A stretch of DNA of 39,594 nucleotides. Source: Marivita sp. (lineage in GTDB: Bacteria > Pseudomonadota > Alphaproteobacteria > Rhodobacterales > Rhodobacteraceae). Positions 7,728 through 14,987 of this stretch are shown piece by piece. The notes below the pieces were generated by a model. The model was not told the origin of the DNA and made no database searches. It saw only the letters and a list, made by a program, of their open reading frames with translations. Both the position numbers and the translations under genes were made by a program. The stretch is taken from positions 1 through 39,594 of the forward strand of contig NZ_JAEPMO010000018.1 of assembly GCF_017643905.1 (NCBI RefSeq), given 5' to 3'. Position 1 is the first letter of the stretch. Each line of letters opens with the position of its first letter.

Positions 7728-9782
7728 CTAGTCCGCGTTGCGAAGGACGTCCAGAAACGTCTCGGCAAACCGTTCTGCGTGCCGATCGCCGATGATGCGT
7801 GCAATCCCGCTTTCATCGCGCGGTTTGCTTTGGGCTATCTTGGCCAGCTGTCCGGCATTGCAGGACAGCGGCTTCAATGTTCCGCATGCCCCCCGGACCA
7901 ATTGGGCCTGCGATGCCAAAAGCGCATCGTAGAGTCCACCGGCCCCACTGGTGGCCAGTTTGCGACGCGCGGGATGCGTGTCAGGAACATCGCCCGCGAT
8001 GACCGCAAGAAACGCGCGTCCATAGCGTTCGAGTTTCTTTGCGCCCACCCCATTGATCCGCGCCATGTCGTCCAGTGTTTTTGGACGGGTCTCTGCCATT
8101 TCGATCAGCGTCTTGTCGGGGAAAATCACATAGGCTGGAACGGATTGCTCTTCCGCCAATGCACGACGTTTTGCCTTGAGCGCCGACAGCAGTGGCGCGT
8201 CTTCGTCGCTGACCAAGGTGCGAACCTGCGGTCGGCGTTCGCTGGCCGCTTCAAGACTGTCGCGGCGCAGATGGATCGTTGCCTCGCCGCGCAGGATCGG
8301 GCGGGCGGCTTCGGTCATGACCAAGGCTCCGTGTCGTTCGGCATCAGGGCGCATCAGGTCATGACCCATCATCTGACGAAACACCGCCTGCCATTCCCCG
8401 CGCTTCAGCTCGGTTCCGATGCCAAAGGTGGGCAGGCTGTCATGATTGCGTTGCAAGACCTTCTCGGTCTTTGTGCCCAACAGAATGTCGATCAGATGCC
8501 CTGCACCAAAGCTTTCGCCGGTGCGCAGCGCAGCGGATAATGCTTTTCGGACCGCCTCGGTGCCGTCGAACACCTCGGCCGGTTTGTCGCAAAGATCGCA
8601 GTTCCCACAGGTGATGTCTGATTCACCAAAATAGCCAAGCAGCGTCTTGCGTCGACACTCCAGCGCCTCCGCCAACCCCAACAGCGCATTCAACCGCCCG
8701 TGGTCGGCATGGCGGCGCTCGGGCGGCGCAAGTCCTTCGTCGATCTGCGAGCGGCGCAAGCGGATGTCATCGGACCCGTACAGCGTCAGCGTTTCGGCAG
8801 GCGCGCCATCACGCCCGGCGCGACCGATTTCCTGATAATACGCTTCGATGGATTTCGGCAGGTCGGCATGCGCGACCCAGCGGATGTCCGGTTTGTCGAC
8901 GCCCATGCCAAAGGCAACTGTGGCGACAACAATCAGCCCATCCTCGGTGGCAAAGCGCGCCTCGACGCTGCGGCGCGCATCAGGATCCATCCCACCGTGG
9001 TAGAAACACGCAGTATGCCCTTCGGCATTAAGCGCCTGCGCCAACGTTTCGGTCTTGGCGCGGGTGCCACAATAGATGATGCCCGACTGATCCTTGCGAG
9101 CAGCTGCGAATTGCAGAATTTGCTCACGCGGCTTGTTCTTGGGGGCGAACATCAGGTGGATGTTGGGCCGGTCAAACCCCCGCAAAAACGTCGTTGGCGC
9201 ATGTCCATCAAACAGCCGATTGACGATCTCTTCCTGCGTTTCCGCATCCGCCGTCGCCGTAAAGGCCGCCAGTGGCACATCCAGCGCGCGGCGCAATTCA
9301 CCGATGCGCAGGTAGTCGGGACGGAAATCATGGCCCCACTGGCTGACGCAGTGGGCTTCATCCACGGCAATCAGGGACACACCTGCCTGTTGCAGCATCC
9401 GCTGCGTGCCGCTTGAGGCAAGACGTTCGGGCGCAAGATAGAGCAGTTTCAACGCACCGGAATGGAGCATGTCCCAAACCGCGTCGTTTTCCTCGTCCGT
9501 GTTGGCCGAAGTCAAGGCACCGGCGTTGACACCTGCCTCGCGCAAGCCGCGCACCTGATCCCGCATCAGGGCAATCAACGGAGAGATTACAACCGTCACG
9601 CCATGGCGCACCAGCGCAGGCAGTTGGAAACAAAGCGATTTGCCGCCACCCGTTGGCATGATCGCCAACACGTTTTCCCCATGTGAGACAGCCTCTACAA
9701 TCTCGGACTGGCCGGGACGGAAACTATCGAATCCAAAGATATCGCGCAGAATGGCATCTGCGTCAGACATATCGCGGGGCAT
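7728..9782 (-). CDS. recQ: ATP-dependent DNA helicase RecQ
   Basis: A 684-residue RecQ helicase (3'-5', superfamily 2) acting in recombination and replication-fork repair. Visible motifs: Walker A MPTGGGKSLCFQLPA near residue 40, the DEAH box AVDEAHCVSQWGHDFRPDYL near 140, and motif VI EIGRAGRDG. The RQC zinc cysteines are in ITCGNCDLC and the preceding CRRKTLLGYFG. An HRDC-type helical domain lies near 520-600, where LDDMARINGVGAKKLERYG fits. A tail of about 75 residues follows HRDC. ATG 9782 has AGGT upstream; the internal ATG four codons on has no site. Two copies of a ten-base repeat lie directly upstream. Confidence 0.95.
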   Translation of the reverse strand: MPRDMSDADAILRDIFGFDSFRPGQSEIVEAVSHGENVLAIMPTGGGKSLCFQLPALVRHGVTVVISPLIALMRDQVRGLREAGVNAGALTSANTDEENDAVWDMLHSGALKLLYLAPERLASSGTQRMLQQAGVSLIAVDEAHCVSQWGHDFRPDYLRIGELRRALDVPLAAFTATADAETQEEIVNRLFDGHAPTTFLRGFDRPNIHLMFAPKNKPREQILQFAAARKDQSGIIYCGTRAKTETLAQALNAEGHTACFYHGGMDPDARRSVEARFATEDGLIVVATVAFGMGVDKPDIRWVAHADLPKSIEAYYQEIGRAGRDGAPAETLTLYGSDDIRLRRSQIDEGLAPPERRHADHGRLNALLGLAEALECRRKTLLGYFGESDITCGNCDLCDKPAEVFDGTEAVRKALSAALRTGESFGAGHLIDILLGTKTEKVLQRNHDSLPTFGIGTELKRGEWQAVFRQMMGHDLMRPDAERHGALVMTEAARPILRGEATIHLRRDSLEAASERRPQVRTLVSDEDAPLLSALKAKRRALAEEQSVPAYVIFPDKTLIEMAETRPKTLDDMARINGVGAKKLERYGRAFLAVIAGDVPDTHPARRKLATSGAGGLYDALLASQAQLVRGACGTLKPLSCNAGQLAKIAQSKPRDESGIARIIGDRHAERFAETFLDVLRNAD

Positions 9783-9787
9783 GGGTG

Positions 9788-9829
9788 ACCTGTCAGTTTC
9801 TTAACTATATCTGCTCTTTACCTGACAGT
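9788..9829. repeat. Tandem ten-base direct repeat upstream of recQ
   Basis: ACCTGTCAGT (9788-9797) and ACCTGACAGT (9820-9829) differ at one base and are exactly 32 bases apart, about three helical turns. Between them, read on the recQ strand, is TATAGTTAAG, which could hold a -10 element. The arrangement suits an operator or two half-promoter boxes, but no regulator can be named. Confidence 0.4.
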
Positions 9830-9866
9830 CTCATACTAAGGATGCGTGAACAAGCCTTTGCTCGGG

Positions 9867-10160
9867 TCAATACCCGTAGAAGAACCCGGCATTGTTCGCC
9901 AGCACGATGCGCAGGATGTACACCCCGATCAAGGCGACCAGCGGCGCGAGGTCAATTCCCGACATCGGCGGCAGGATACGCCGCAGCCGCGAATACATCG
10001 GTTCCAGAATTCGGTTCAGGCCGTCCCAGATCTGCGCGACAATCGGCTGACGCAGGTTCAAGACCTGGAAATTGATCAGCCAACTCATGATGACGTGGGC
10101 GATGATGAAGAACCACACGATATCGAGAAGCAGCATCAGGATCTGGTAGAGCGATTGCAT
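9867..10160 (-). CDS. YggT-family integral membrane protein
   Basis: A 97-residue membrane protein of the YggT family (CCB3/YggT), with two hydrophobic blocks: SLYQILMLLLDIVWFFIIAH at the N-terminus and LAPLVALIGVYILRIVLAN at the C-terminus. Between them is the family core LNRILEPMYSRLRRILPP. Function is poorly known; relatives are implicated in cytochrome b6 haem attachment in plastids and in osmotic tolerance in bacteria. The start at 10160 (MQSLYQ) is chosen over an ATG 15 codons upstream because the added residues are polar and the family starts just before the first span. It is divergent from the thioesterase gene. Confidence 0.88.
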   Translation of the reverse strand: MQSLYQILMLLLDIVWFFIIAHVIMSWLINFQVLNLRQPIVAQIWDGLNRILEPMYSRLRRILPPMSGIDLAPLVALIGVYILRIVLANNAGFFYGY

Positions 10161-10201
10161 CGGACGGATTTCCCTTGGCAGTGACGTGACAACAGGTAGG
10201 C

Positions 10202-10235
10202 GCAAGCGCGCCGAAGAACAAGTCAGAGCGCTTGC
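10202..10235. promoter_or_regulatory. Inverted repeat in the divergent yggT/thioesterase region
   Basis: GCAAGCGC (10202-10209) and GCGCTTGC (10228-10235) form a perfect 8-bp inverted repeat with an 18-base spacer. It lies in the 137-bp space between two divergent genes, where both promoters must be. It could be an operator or an RNA hairpin in either 5' leader; no regulator is suggested by the neighbours. Confidence 0.4.
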
Positions 10236-10297
10236 CGCGAGGTCGCGATTGACGTGTTTCGGCGGAAGGTCAACTACACGGGCAACAGGAGTGACCG

Positions 10298-10849
10298 ATG
10301 TATCCTATCATCCGTATGGCATTTGGCCTTTGGAAAGCCCGCAAAGCCCCACAGCTTGGGCCCTTTGCAACCTATGTCTCGCAGCATCGGTGCTGGCCTT
10401 GGGATATCGACATGTGGATGGAGTTGAACAACGGCCGGACACTGACGCTTTACGACCTCGGGCGTATCCCTTTGGCGCAGGTCACGGGGCTGATGGCAAT
10501 GATCCGGGAACAGCGGTGGGGGCTGACGATGGCCGGTGTCGTCGTAAGGTACAGACGTCGCATCCGTACGTTTGAACGCTTCGAAATGCGCAGCCGGTTG
10601 CTGTGCTGGGACGAAAGGTTTCTCTATATCGAACAGTCGATGTGGAAACGTAGCGGCGAGTGCGCGAACCACGCGGTTTACCGGTCGGCCGTCACCGATC
10701 AGAATGGAATTGTCCCGACCCATCGCGTGATCGCGGCGATGGGTTTGACAGACGTATCATCACCCAAAATGCCCGATTGGGTGGCAGACTGGCTGCGCGC
10801 CGAAGACGCGCGACCTTGGCCACCGATGCAGGACGCCATATCCGATTAA
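10298..10849 (+). CDS. Thioesterase-like hotdog-fold protein
   Basis: A 183-residue protein resembling 4HBT-type acyl-CoA thioesterases of the THEM6-like group. The hotdog core is seen in WPWDIDMWMELNNGRTLTLY followed by DLGR, where the D-x-x-x-H/E-x-N motif of this fold is expected, and in VVVRYRRRIRTFERFEMRSR, a strand pair with the family's basic pattern. The substrate is unknown. AGGAG lies eight bases before the ATG. It heads a plus-strand run, with the MFS transporter starting 54 bases after its stop. No signal peptide, so cytoplasmic. Confidence 0.75.
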   Translation: MYPIIRMAFGLWKARKAPQLGPFATYVSQHRCWPWDIDMWMELNNGRTLTLYDLGRIPLAQVTGLMAMIREQRWGLTMAGVVVRYRRRIRTFERFEMRSRLLCWDERFLYIEQSMWKRSGECANHAVYRSAVTDQNGIVPTHRVIAAMGLTDVSSPKMPDWVADWLRAEDARPWPPMQDAISD

Positions 10850-10903
10850 CGGCGCTTGCCGGTTCGGCGTTTCGCACCCATAACCTCGGCAGGGGGATTT
10901 GGA

Positions 10904-12244
10904 ATGGCGAACGTGTCACTGCGCAAACGGATATGGGGCTGGTTCTTTTTCGACTGGGCCAGCCAGCCTTATAACACGCTCCTGATCACCTTCATTTTTG
11001 CCCCCTATGTCAAGGAACTGGTCGGCGACGGCACAACGGCTCAGTCCGCCTGGGGCTTTGGCATCGGCGCTGCTGGACTGGTGATCGCGGTTCTTGCTCC
11101 AGTGCTCGGCGCATTGGCCGATACGGGCGGCAACCGGATGCGCTGGATATGGCTGTTTTCGATCATGTACGTGGTCGGGGCGGCAGGGCTTTGGTACGCC
11201 GTACCTGGCGATTTCAGTCTGATCCTCATCCTGACATTCTTTGCCATCGGCATGATCGGGATGGAATTCGCGACAACCTTCACCAACTCCATGCTGCCCG
11301 ATCTTGGGACCCCGGAAGAGATAGGTCGCATCTCGGGCAATGGCTGGGCGTTCGGATATGTCGGTGGACTGATCGCGCTTGTGATCATGCTACTGTTCTT
11401 TGCCGACAACGCCACAACCGGGCGCACCCTGATAGGGTTGGAACCTGCATTTGGCCTTGACCCGGCAGAACGCGAAGGCACCCGTTTTGTTGGTCCGCTG
11501 GTGGCGATCTGGTTTGTCGTGTTCATGATCCCGTTCTTCCTGTTCGTGCGGGAACCTCGGACGCAAAAGGCGCCCAAAGGCGCGGTCAAGCTGGCGTTGA
11601 ACGATCTCAAGACCACGCTGAAGCGCCTTCCGCAGGATCGGTCGCTCTTTGCCTATCTCGGATCTGCGATGTTTTACCGAGATGCCCTGAACGGCATGTA
11701 TGCGTTCGGTGGCATCTATGCTGCGGGCGTCCTTGGTTGGAGCGTTCAGAATGTAGGGATCTTCGGGATCATCGCGATCATCGCCGGAGCCATTGCAGCC
11801 TGGCTGGGTGGGATGGCGGATTCTCGATTTGGGCCAAAGCCTGTGATTGCGGTCTGCATCCTTGCGCTGACAGCGATGGGCATTGCCATTGTTCTGATCT
11901 CGCGCGAGTCGATGTTCGGTGTTCCCATCCCAGAAGGTTCGGCTCTTCCCGATATCGCATTCTACGTGGTCGGCGCTGTGATTGGTGCAGCAGGCGGGGT
12001 GATTCAATCCGCCAGCCGCACAATGATGGTCCGTCAGGCCAACCCGGCCCGCATGACCGAGGCCTTCGGATTGTATGCGCTGTCGGGCAAAGCGACCAGT
12101 TTTCTGGCACCTTTGCTGATCGGCATCACCACCTACGCCACCGGATCACAACAATTGGGTGTCAGCCCCGTGATAGGCCTTTTCCTGATCGGCCTTGTAT
12201 TGTTACTCTGGGTCAACCTAAACGGGAAACAGGCAGTGTCATGA
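10904..12244 (+). CDS. MFS transporter of the Atg22/UMF1 type
   Basis: A 446-residue major-facilitator protein with about 12 hydrophobic spans. The N-terminus KRIWGWFFFDWASQPYNTLL is the signature of the UMF1 family (related to yeast vacuolar effluxer Atg22), and the loop GALADTGGNRMRW is the first-half MFS motif. The middle loop is polar (REPRTQKAPKGAVK). The substrate is not known. ATG 10904 is chosen because AGGGGG lies just upstream and the first span follows directly; a start at 10856 would add 16 polar residues. Its stop overlaps the mepA start (ATGA), so the two are probably translated together. Confidence 0.88.
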   Translation: MANVSLRKRIWGWFFFDWASQPYNTLLITFIFAPYVKELVGDGTTAQSAWGFGIGAAGLVIAVLAPVLGALADTGGNRMRWIWLFSIMYVVGAAGLWYAVPGDFSLILILTFFAIGMIGMEFATTFTNSMLPDLGTPEEIGRISGNGWAFGYVGGLIALVIMLLFFADNATTGRTLIGLEPAFGLDPAEREGTRFVGPLVAIWFVVFMIPFFLFVREPRTQKAPKGAVKLALNDLKTTLKRLPQDRSLFAYLGSAMFYRDALNGMYAFGGIYAAGVLGWSVQNVGIFGIIAIIAGAIAAWLGGMADSRFGPKPVIAVCILALTAMGIAIVLISRESMFGVPIPEGSALPDIAFYVVGAVIGAAGGVIQSASRTMMVRQANPARMTEAFGLYALSGKATSFLAPLLIGITTYATGSQQLGVSPVIGLFLIGLVLLLWVNLNGKQAVS

Positions 12245-13164
12245 AACGGTTTTCGCTTATCCTAGGACTCGCTTTTCTACTGAGCGCCTGCGGAGGTGAC
12301 AGCGGTCCGCGCAACGCGGAGACAACCGCCGCCAGCGCCCCCCGCGTGACCGGCGTCTTGAGCACGCGGCAAGCCAAGCAGCTTTTTGGCGGGATGGAGA
12401 ACGCCTCCAGTCAAGCGCCGGCGGCTTATGGCAGCTACGCAAAGGGGTGTGCTGCCGGTCAGGTGCAGCTTCCGGAAACCGGGCCAACGTGGCAGGCCAT
12501 GCGCCTGTCGCGGAACCGCAATTGGGGGCTGCCTGTCACCATCGACTTCCTGCAGGACCTGTCGCGCATCGCAGCCCGCGAACCCGGTTGGAATGGTCTC
12601 TATATCGGCGATATAAGCCAACCGCGCGGCGGGCCCATGCTCACGGGTCACGCAAGCCACCAGATCGGCCTTGATGCCGATATCTGGATGCTGCCAGCAA
12701 ACCGTCTGAACCTGACCCGGACCGAGCGCGAGAATATCTCGTCCATCTCCTTGCGCCGGTCCAATGGCGCATTCACCAACGATCAATGGACGAAACAGCA
12801 TCACAACATCATCAAAGCCGCTGCCAGCGACCCGCGGGTTTCGCGTATCTTCGTTTTCCCCGGCGCAAAGGTTGCCATGTGCAATGCGGAAACCGGCGAT
12901 CGTTCGTATCTGCGAAAGATCCGTCCGTGGTACGGCCACCACTATCATTTCCACGTGCGATTGGCCTGCCCGGCAGGGATGTCCGGCTGTGTCGATCAGG
13001 ATGCCCTGCCCCGCGGCGATGGCTGTGACGACGCGCAGCAATGGGTAAACAACATCCTCAATCCGCCACCGCCCGATCCCAACGCGCCGAAACCGACCCC
13101 GCGTCGGGAACTGACACTTGCCGACCTTCCCGCTCAATGTGCCACCGTTCTGTCGGCAAATTGA
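12241..13164 (+). CDS. mepA: Penicillin-insensitive murein endopeptidase
   Basis: A 307-residue MepA, a zinc LAS-type endopeptidase that cuts D-Ala-meso-DAP crosslinks in peptidoglycan in the periplasm. The N-terminus MKRFSLILGLAFLLSACGG looks like a lipoprotein signal with the lipobox LSAC. Zinc and catalytic residues are in place: His137, His140 and Asp147 in GHASHQIGLDADIW, matching E. coli His110/His113/Asp120 spacing, and the HHYHFHVR motif near residue 235. Cysteines in the C-terminal half may form disulfides. The ATG overlaps the MFS stop by four bases. The following ORF begins in the same reading frame after the single TGA stop. Confidence 0.93.
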   Translation: MKRFSLILGLAFLLSACGGDSGPRNAETTAASAPRVTGVLSTRQAKQLFGGMENASSQAPAAYGSYAKGCAAGQVQLPETGPTWQAMRLSRNRNWGLPVTIDFLQDLSRIAAREPGWNGLYIGDISQPRGGPMLTGHASHQIGLDADIWMLPANRLNLTRTERENISSISLRRSNGAFTNDQWTKQHHNIIKAAASDPRVSRIFVFPGAKVAMCNAETGDRSYLRKIRPWYGHHYHFHVRLACPAGMSGCVDQDALPRGDGCDDAQQWVNNILNPPPPDPNAPKPTPRRELTLADLPAQCATVLSAN

Positions 13165-13188
13165 TGCGTTTCGAGTCCTGACAGCGTT

Positions 13189-14013
13189 TTGGCCGAGGAC
13201 ATACAGACGGCCCGGTTCCTGTCGTCCTATCATTGGACAAAGGAGCGCGATGGCTTTGGCGGGTATTCCGGTATTTCTCTCACACCAGATGGCGCAGGTT
13301 TTGTCATTATCAGTGATCGGGCCCATTTGATCGAAGGCACCATTTTCAGACATGGCGACCGCATCATCGGAGTGCGCAGCGCGGAAATGGCCGCGCTGAA
13401 CATACCCGACGACCTGTTTCTAGACCCGTCTGTGCAGGACACCGAAGGATTGGCGAAAGACGATCAGGGACGACTCTATATCTCGGTCGAAAGCACCAAT
13501 CGCGTTCTGTGTCGCGACATCACCGGAGAATGGACGGCGTTGCCGGATTACCCCGGTCTCGGCTCCTTGCCGCATAATCGTGGATTGGAAGCTTTGGCCA
13601 TCGATGGTGATGGTGCTCTCTTTGCCTTGCCTGAGGTTTCCGAAGGTCTTCAGGTACCCTTCCCGGTATTCCGCTACCAGCAGGGGACGGGTTGGGATCA
13701 ACCGATGTCAATCTCGCGCAATGACGGCTTTCTTCCCGTCGGGGCCGATGTCGGGCCGGATGGCAAGCTTTACGTCCTAGAACGGGGGTTCAGCGGTTTT
13801 GGCTTCTCCTCGCGCGTCCGGCGGTTTGACCTTCTGAACGGCGATAGCTTCGACGGCGAAACGCTGCTGACCACAGAACCACGCCGGCACGACAATCTTG
13901 AAGGTCTGTCTGTGTGGGCCGCCACGGACGGAACGCTGCGGCTGACGATGATCTCCGACGATAATTTCTTCTTCCTCCAGAAAACCGAGATCGTCGAATA
14001 CGCCGTCAGCTAA
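13189..14013 (+). CDS. Esterase-like activity of phytase family protein
   Basis: A 274-residue protein of the phytase-like/esterase-like family (PF13449 type), a beta-propeller group usually exported. Recognisable parts are GGYSGISLTPDGAGFVIISD near the start, then EGLAKDDQGRLYISVE and RGLEALAIDGDGALFALPE, successive propeller blades, and GADVGPDGKLYVLERGF. The start is uncertain: no ATG or GTG lies in frame near the N-terminus, only TTG at 13189 with a poor ribosome-binding site, and no signal peptide is seen although relatives normally have one. It is in frame with mepA, separated only by that gene's TGA plus eight codons. The N-terminus may be truncated, or start by coupling to mepA. Confidence 0.78.
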   Translation: MAEDIQTARFLSSYHWTKERDGFGGYSGISLTPDGAGFVIISDRAHLIEGTIFRHGDRIIGVRSAEMAALNIPDDLFLDPSVQDTEGLAKDDQGRLYISVESTNRVLCRDITGEWTALPDYPGLGSLPHNRGLEALAIDGDGALFALPEVSEGLQVPFPVFRYQQGTGWDQPMSISRNDGFLPVGADVGPDGKLYVLERGFSGFGFSSRVRRFDLLNGDSFDGETLLTTEPRRHDNLEGLSVWAATDGTLRLTMISDDNFFFLQKTEIVEYAVS

Positions 14014-14053
14014 TCGCTTGTCTGTAAGACAGCCACGCTATATGCACCGCGCC

Positions 14054-14072
14054 ATTCCCGCCTTTCGGGAAT
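14054..14072 (+). other. Hairpin in the leader of the VUT transporter gene
   Basis: ATTCCCG / CGGGAAT, a perfect 7-bp stem with a 5-base loop, 36 bases before the ATG at 14108. A smaller one, TGTCT-GTA-AGACA, lies at 14019-14031 just after the previous stop. Neither has a T-run. VUT/YhhQ genes are sometimes under preQ1 riboswitches, but I could not fit the preQ1 consensus here. Confidence 0.4.
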
Positions 14073-14107
14073 CAAGTCCCCGCAACCTTGGCAAAACGGG
14101 AGTCACA

Positions 14108-14737
14108 ATGACCCGCGCACATATTCCTGGCATTATTGCCATGGCCCTCATCGTGTTGGCCTCCAACATCCTCGTCCAATTCCTGTTCGGGAACTGGCTG
14201 ACATGGGGTGCCTTCACCTATCCGCTCGCATTTCTTGTCACCGACCTGATGAATCGCCTCTACGGCCCAAGCGCTGCGCGTAAAGTCGTGTTTGCCGGCT
14301 TCATCGTCGGCGTGATCTGCTCGTTGATCGGCACCCAGATTCAAGGCGAATTCGGCCCGCTGGTCACGCTCCGGATCGCGCTGGGATCGGGGATCGCCTT
14401 CCTGACCGCCCAACTTCTCGATGTCTCGATCTTCGACAAGATGCGCAACGGTGCATGGTGGCGTGCGCCGCTTGCGTCGACCCTGATTGGCGCGTCGGTC
14501 GACACCGCGCTCTTTTTCTCGATCGCGTTCTCGGCAACACTCAGCTTCATCGAACCTGCAAACGACGTATCCTGGGCGGGTGAGATGCTCCCGCTGCTCG
14601 GCGCAGGCCCGGTGGCGCCGCTTTGGGTGTCGCTCGCTGTGGCCGACTGGATGGTCAAGATCGCGCTCGCGCTGCTTGCACTGATACCATTTCGACTCAT
14701 CGTTCTGCGATTTCGCGAAAAAGCAGCGCTGACGTAA
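14108..14737 (+). CDS. VUT family (YhhQ-type) queuosine precursor transporter
   Basis: A 209-residue membrane protein of the VUT family (DUF165), which in E. coli YhhQ takes up the queuosine precursors preQ0/preQ1. Family features are the early span ALIVLASNILVQF, then TWGAFTYPLAFLVTDLMNRL followed by YG, and later span-rich segments with GASVDTALFFSIAF. About six spans are visible. ATG 14108 has GGGAG six bases upstream; a start at 14018 would add 30 residues of unrelated sequence. The gene ends 60 bases before the unusual leader element at 14797. Confidence 0.87.
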   Translation: MTRAHIPGIIAMALIVLASNILVQFLFGNWLTWGAFTYPLAFLVTDLMNRLYGPSAARKVVFAGFIVGVICSLIGTQIQGEFGPLVTLRIALGSGIAFLTAQLLDVSIFDKMRNGAWWRAPLASTLIGASVDTALFFSIAFSATLSFIEPANDVSWAGEMLPLLGAGPVAPLWVSLAVADWMVKIALALLALIPFRLIVLRFREKAALT

Positions 14738-14763
14738 GAAAACAGTTGCGCGACACGGAAAGC

Positions 14764-14791
14764 CTGTCACGCTGAAGATGCGTTTTATCAA
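14764..14791 (+). promoter_or_regulatory. Possible promoter of the arfB leader
   Basis: CTGTCA (14764-14769), a 16-base spacer and TATCAA (14786-14791) each match a sigma-70 consensus box at four of six positions. Transcription would start near 14797, at the first base of the extended ribosome-binding sequence. Weak by itself; placed here because the downstream element ends in a terminator and needs a promoter in this space or in the upstream gene. Confidence 0.3.
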
Positions 14792-14812
14792 CAGCTGAAA
14801 GGAGGTGATCCA

Positions 14813-14869
14813 GTGTCGAGAGAGGTATTGGAGAGAGGTGTCGGAACAGTTCGAGAGGCGCACATCTAG
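14813..14869 (+). CDS. Candidate 18-residue leader peptide
   Basis: GTG-initiated ORF encoding MSREVLERGVGTVREAHI, with the strongest possible Shine-Dalgarno (AAAGGAGGTGATC) eight bases upstream. It ends at TAG inside the structured element and overlaps the left arm of the nine-base pairing, so translating ribosomes would open that helix. It has three arginines and no obvious run of one codon. Either a regulatory leader peptide or a chance frame behind an rRNA-complementary sequence. Confidence 0.45.
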   Translation: MSREVLERGVGTVREAHI

Positions 14870-14940
14870 GGCAGCCCCTGGGTGAAAACCCCTCGAATTG
14901 GTGTGGAACCTAACCGAACCCCACCTCCGTAAGTCTCGAA

Positions 14941-14966
14941 GGGTCGCCCATGTGGCGACCCTTTTT
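14941..14966 (+). terminator. Intrinsic terminator directly before arfB
   Basis: GGGTCGCC-CATGT-GGCGACCC followed by TTTTT, a perfect 8-bp GC-rich stem with T-run: a textbook intrinsic terminator. The arfB ATG is 22 bases after the last T, leaving little room for a separate promoter. Confidence 0.9.
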
Positions 14967-14987
14967 GTATGAGCTAAGTGAACGGCG

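Larger units (their letters stand above)
14797..14966 (+). promoter_or_regulatory. Structured leader RNA with 17-base anti-16S sequence, upstream of arfB
   Basis: About 170 bases with several features seen directly. GAAAGGAGGTGATCCAG (14797-14813) is the exact complement of the usual 16S rRNA 3' end CTGGATCACCTCCTTTC. GGAGGTG (14801-14807) can also pair with CACCTCC (14922-14928), closing the element. CAGTTCGAG (14847-14855) pairs over nine bases with CTCGAATTG (14892-14900), directly abutting GGGT-GAAA-ACCC (14880-14891), a GNRA tetraloop hairpin. A second CTCGAA (14935-14940) could compete for the same partner, and GTGG (14903-14906) could compete for CCAC (14921-14924). An 18-codon ORF lies inside, and an intrinsic terminator ends the element. 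It resembles an attenuator leader or a separate small RNA. I do not recognise it as a known RNA family. Confidence 0.6.

Noticed and set aside
9867-10205. Longer YggT start at 10205
   Set aside because: The extra 15 residues are polar and unlike family N-termini; the start at 10160 fits better.
13165-13190. Signal peptide restored by one inserted base before the phytase-like ORF
   Set aside because: The alternative frame gives MRFRVLTAFWP-like residues but no hydrophobic core long enough for a signal peptide, so a simple frameshift does not explain the missing start.
14014-14107. preQ1 riboswitch before the VUT transporter gene
   Set aside because: Two small hairpins exist, but the preQ1 core sequences could not be placed; a covariance search with the Rfam preQ1 models would decide.
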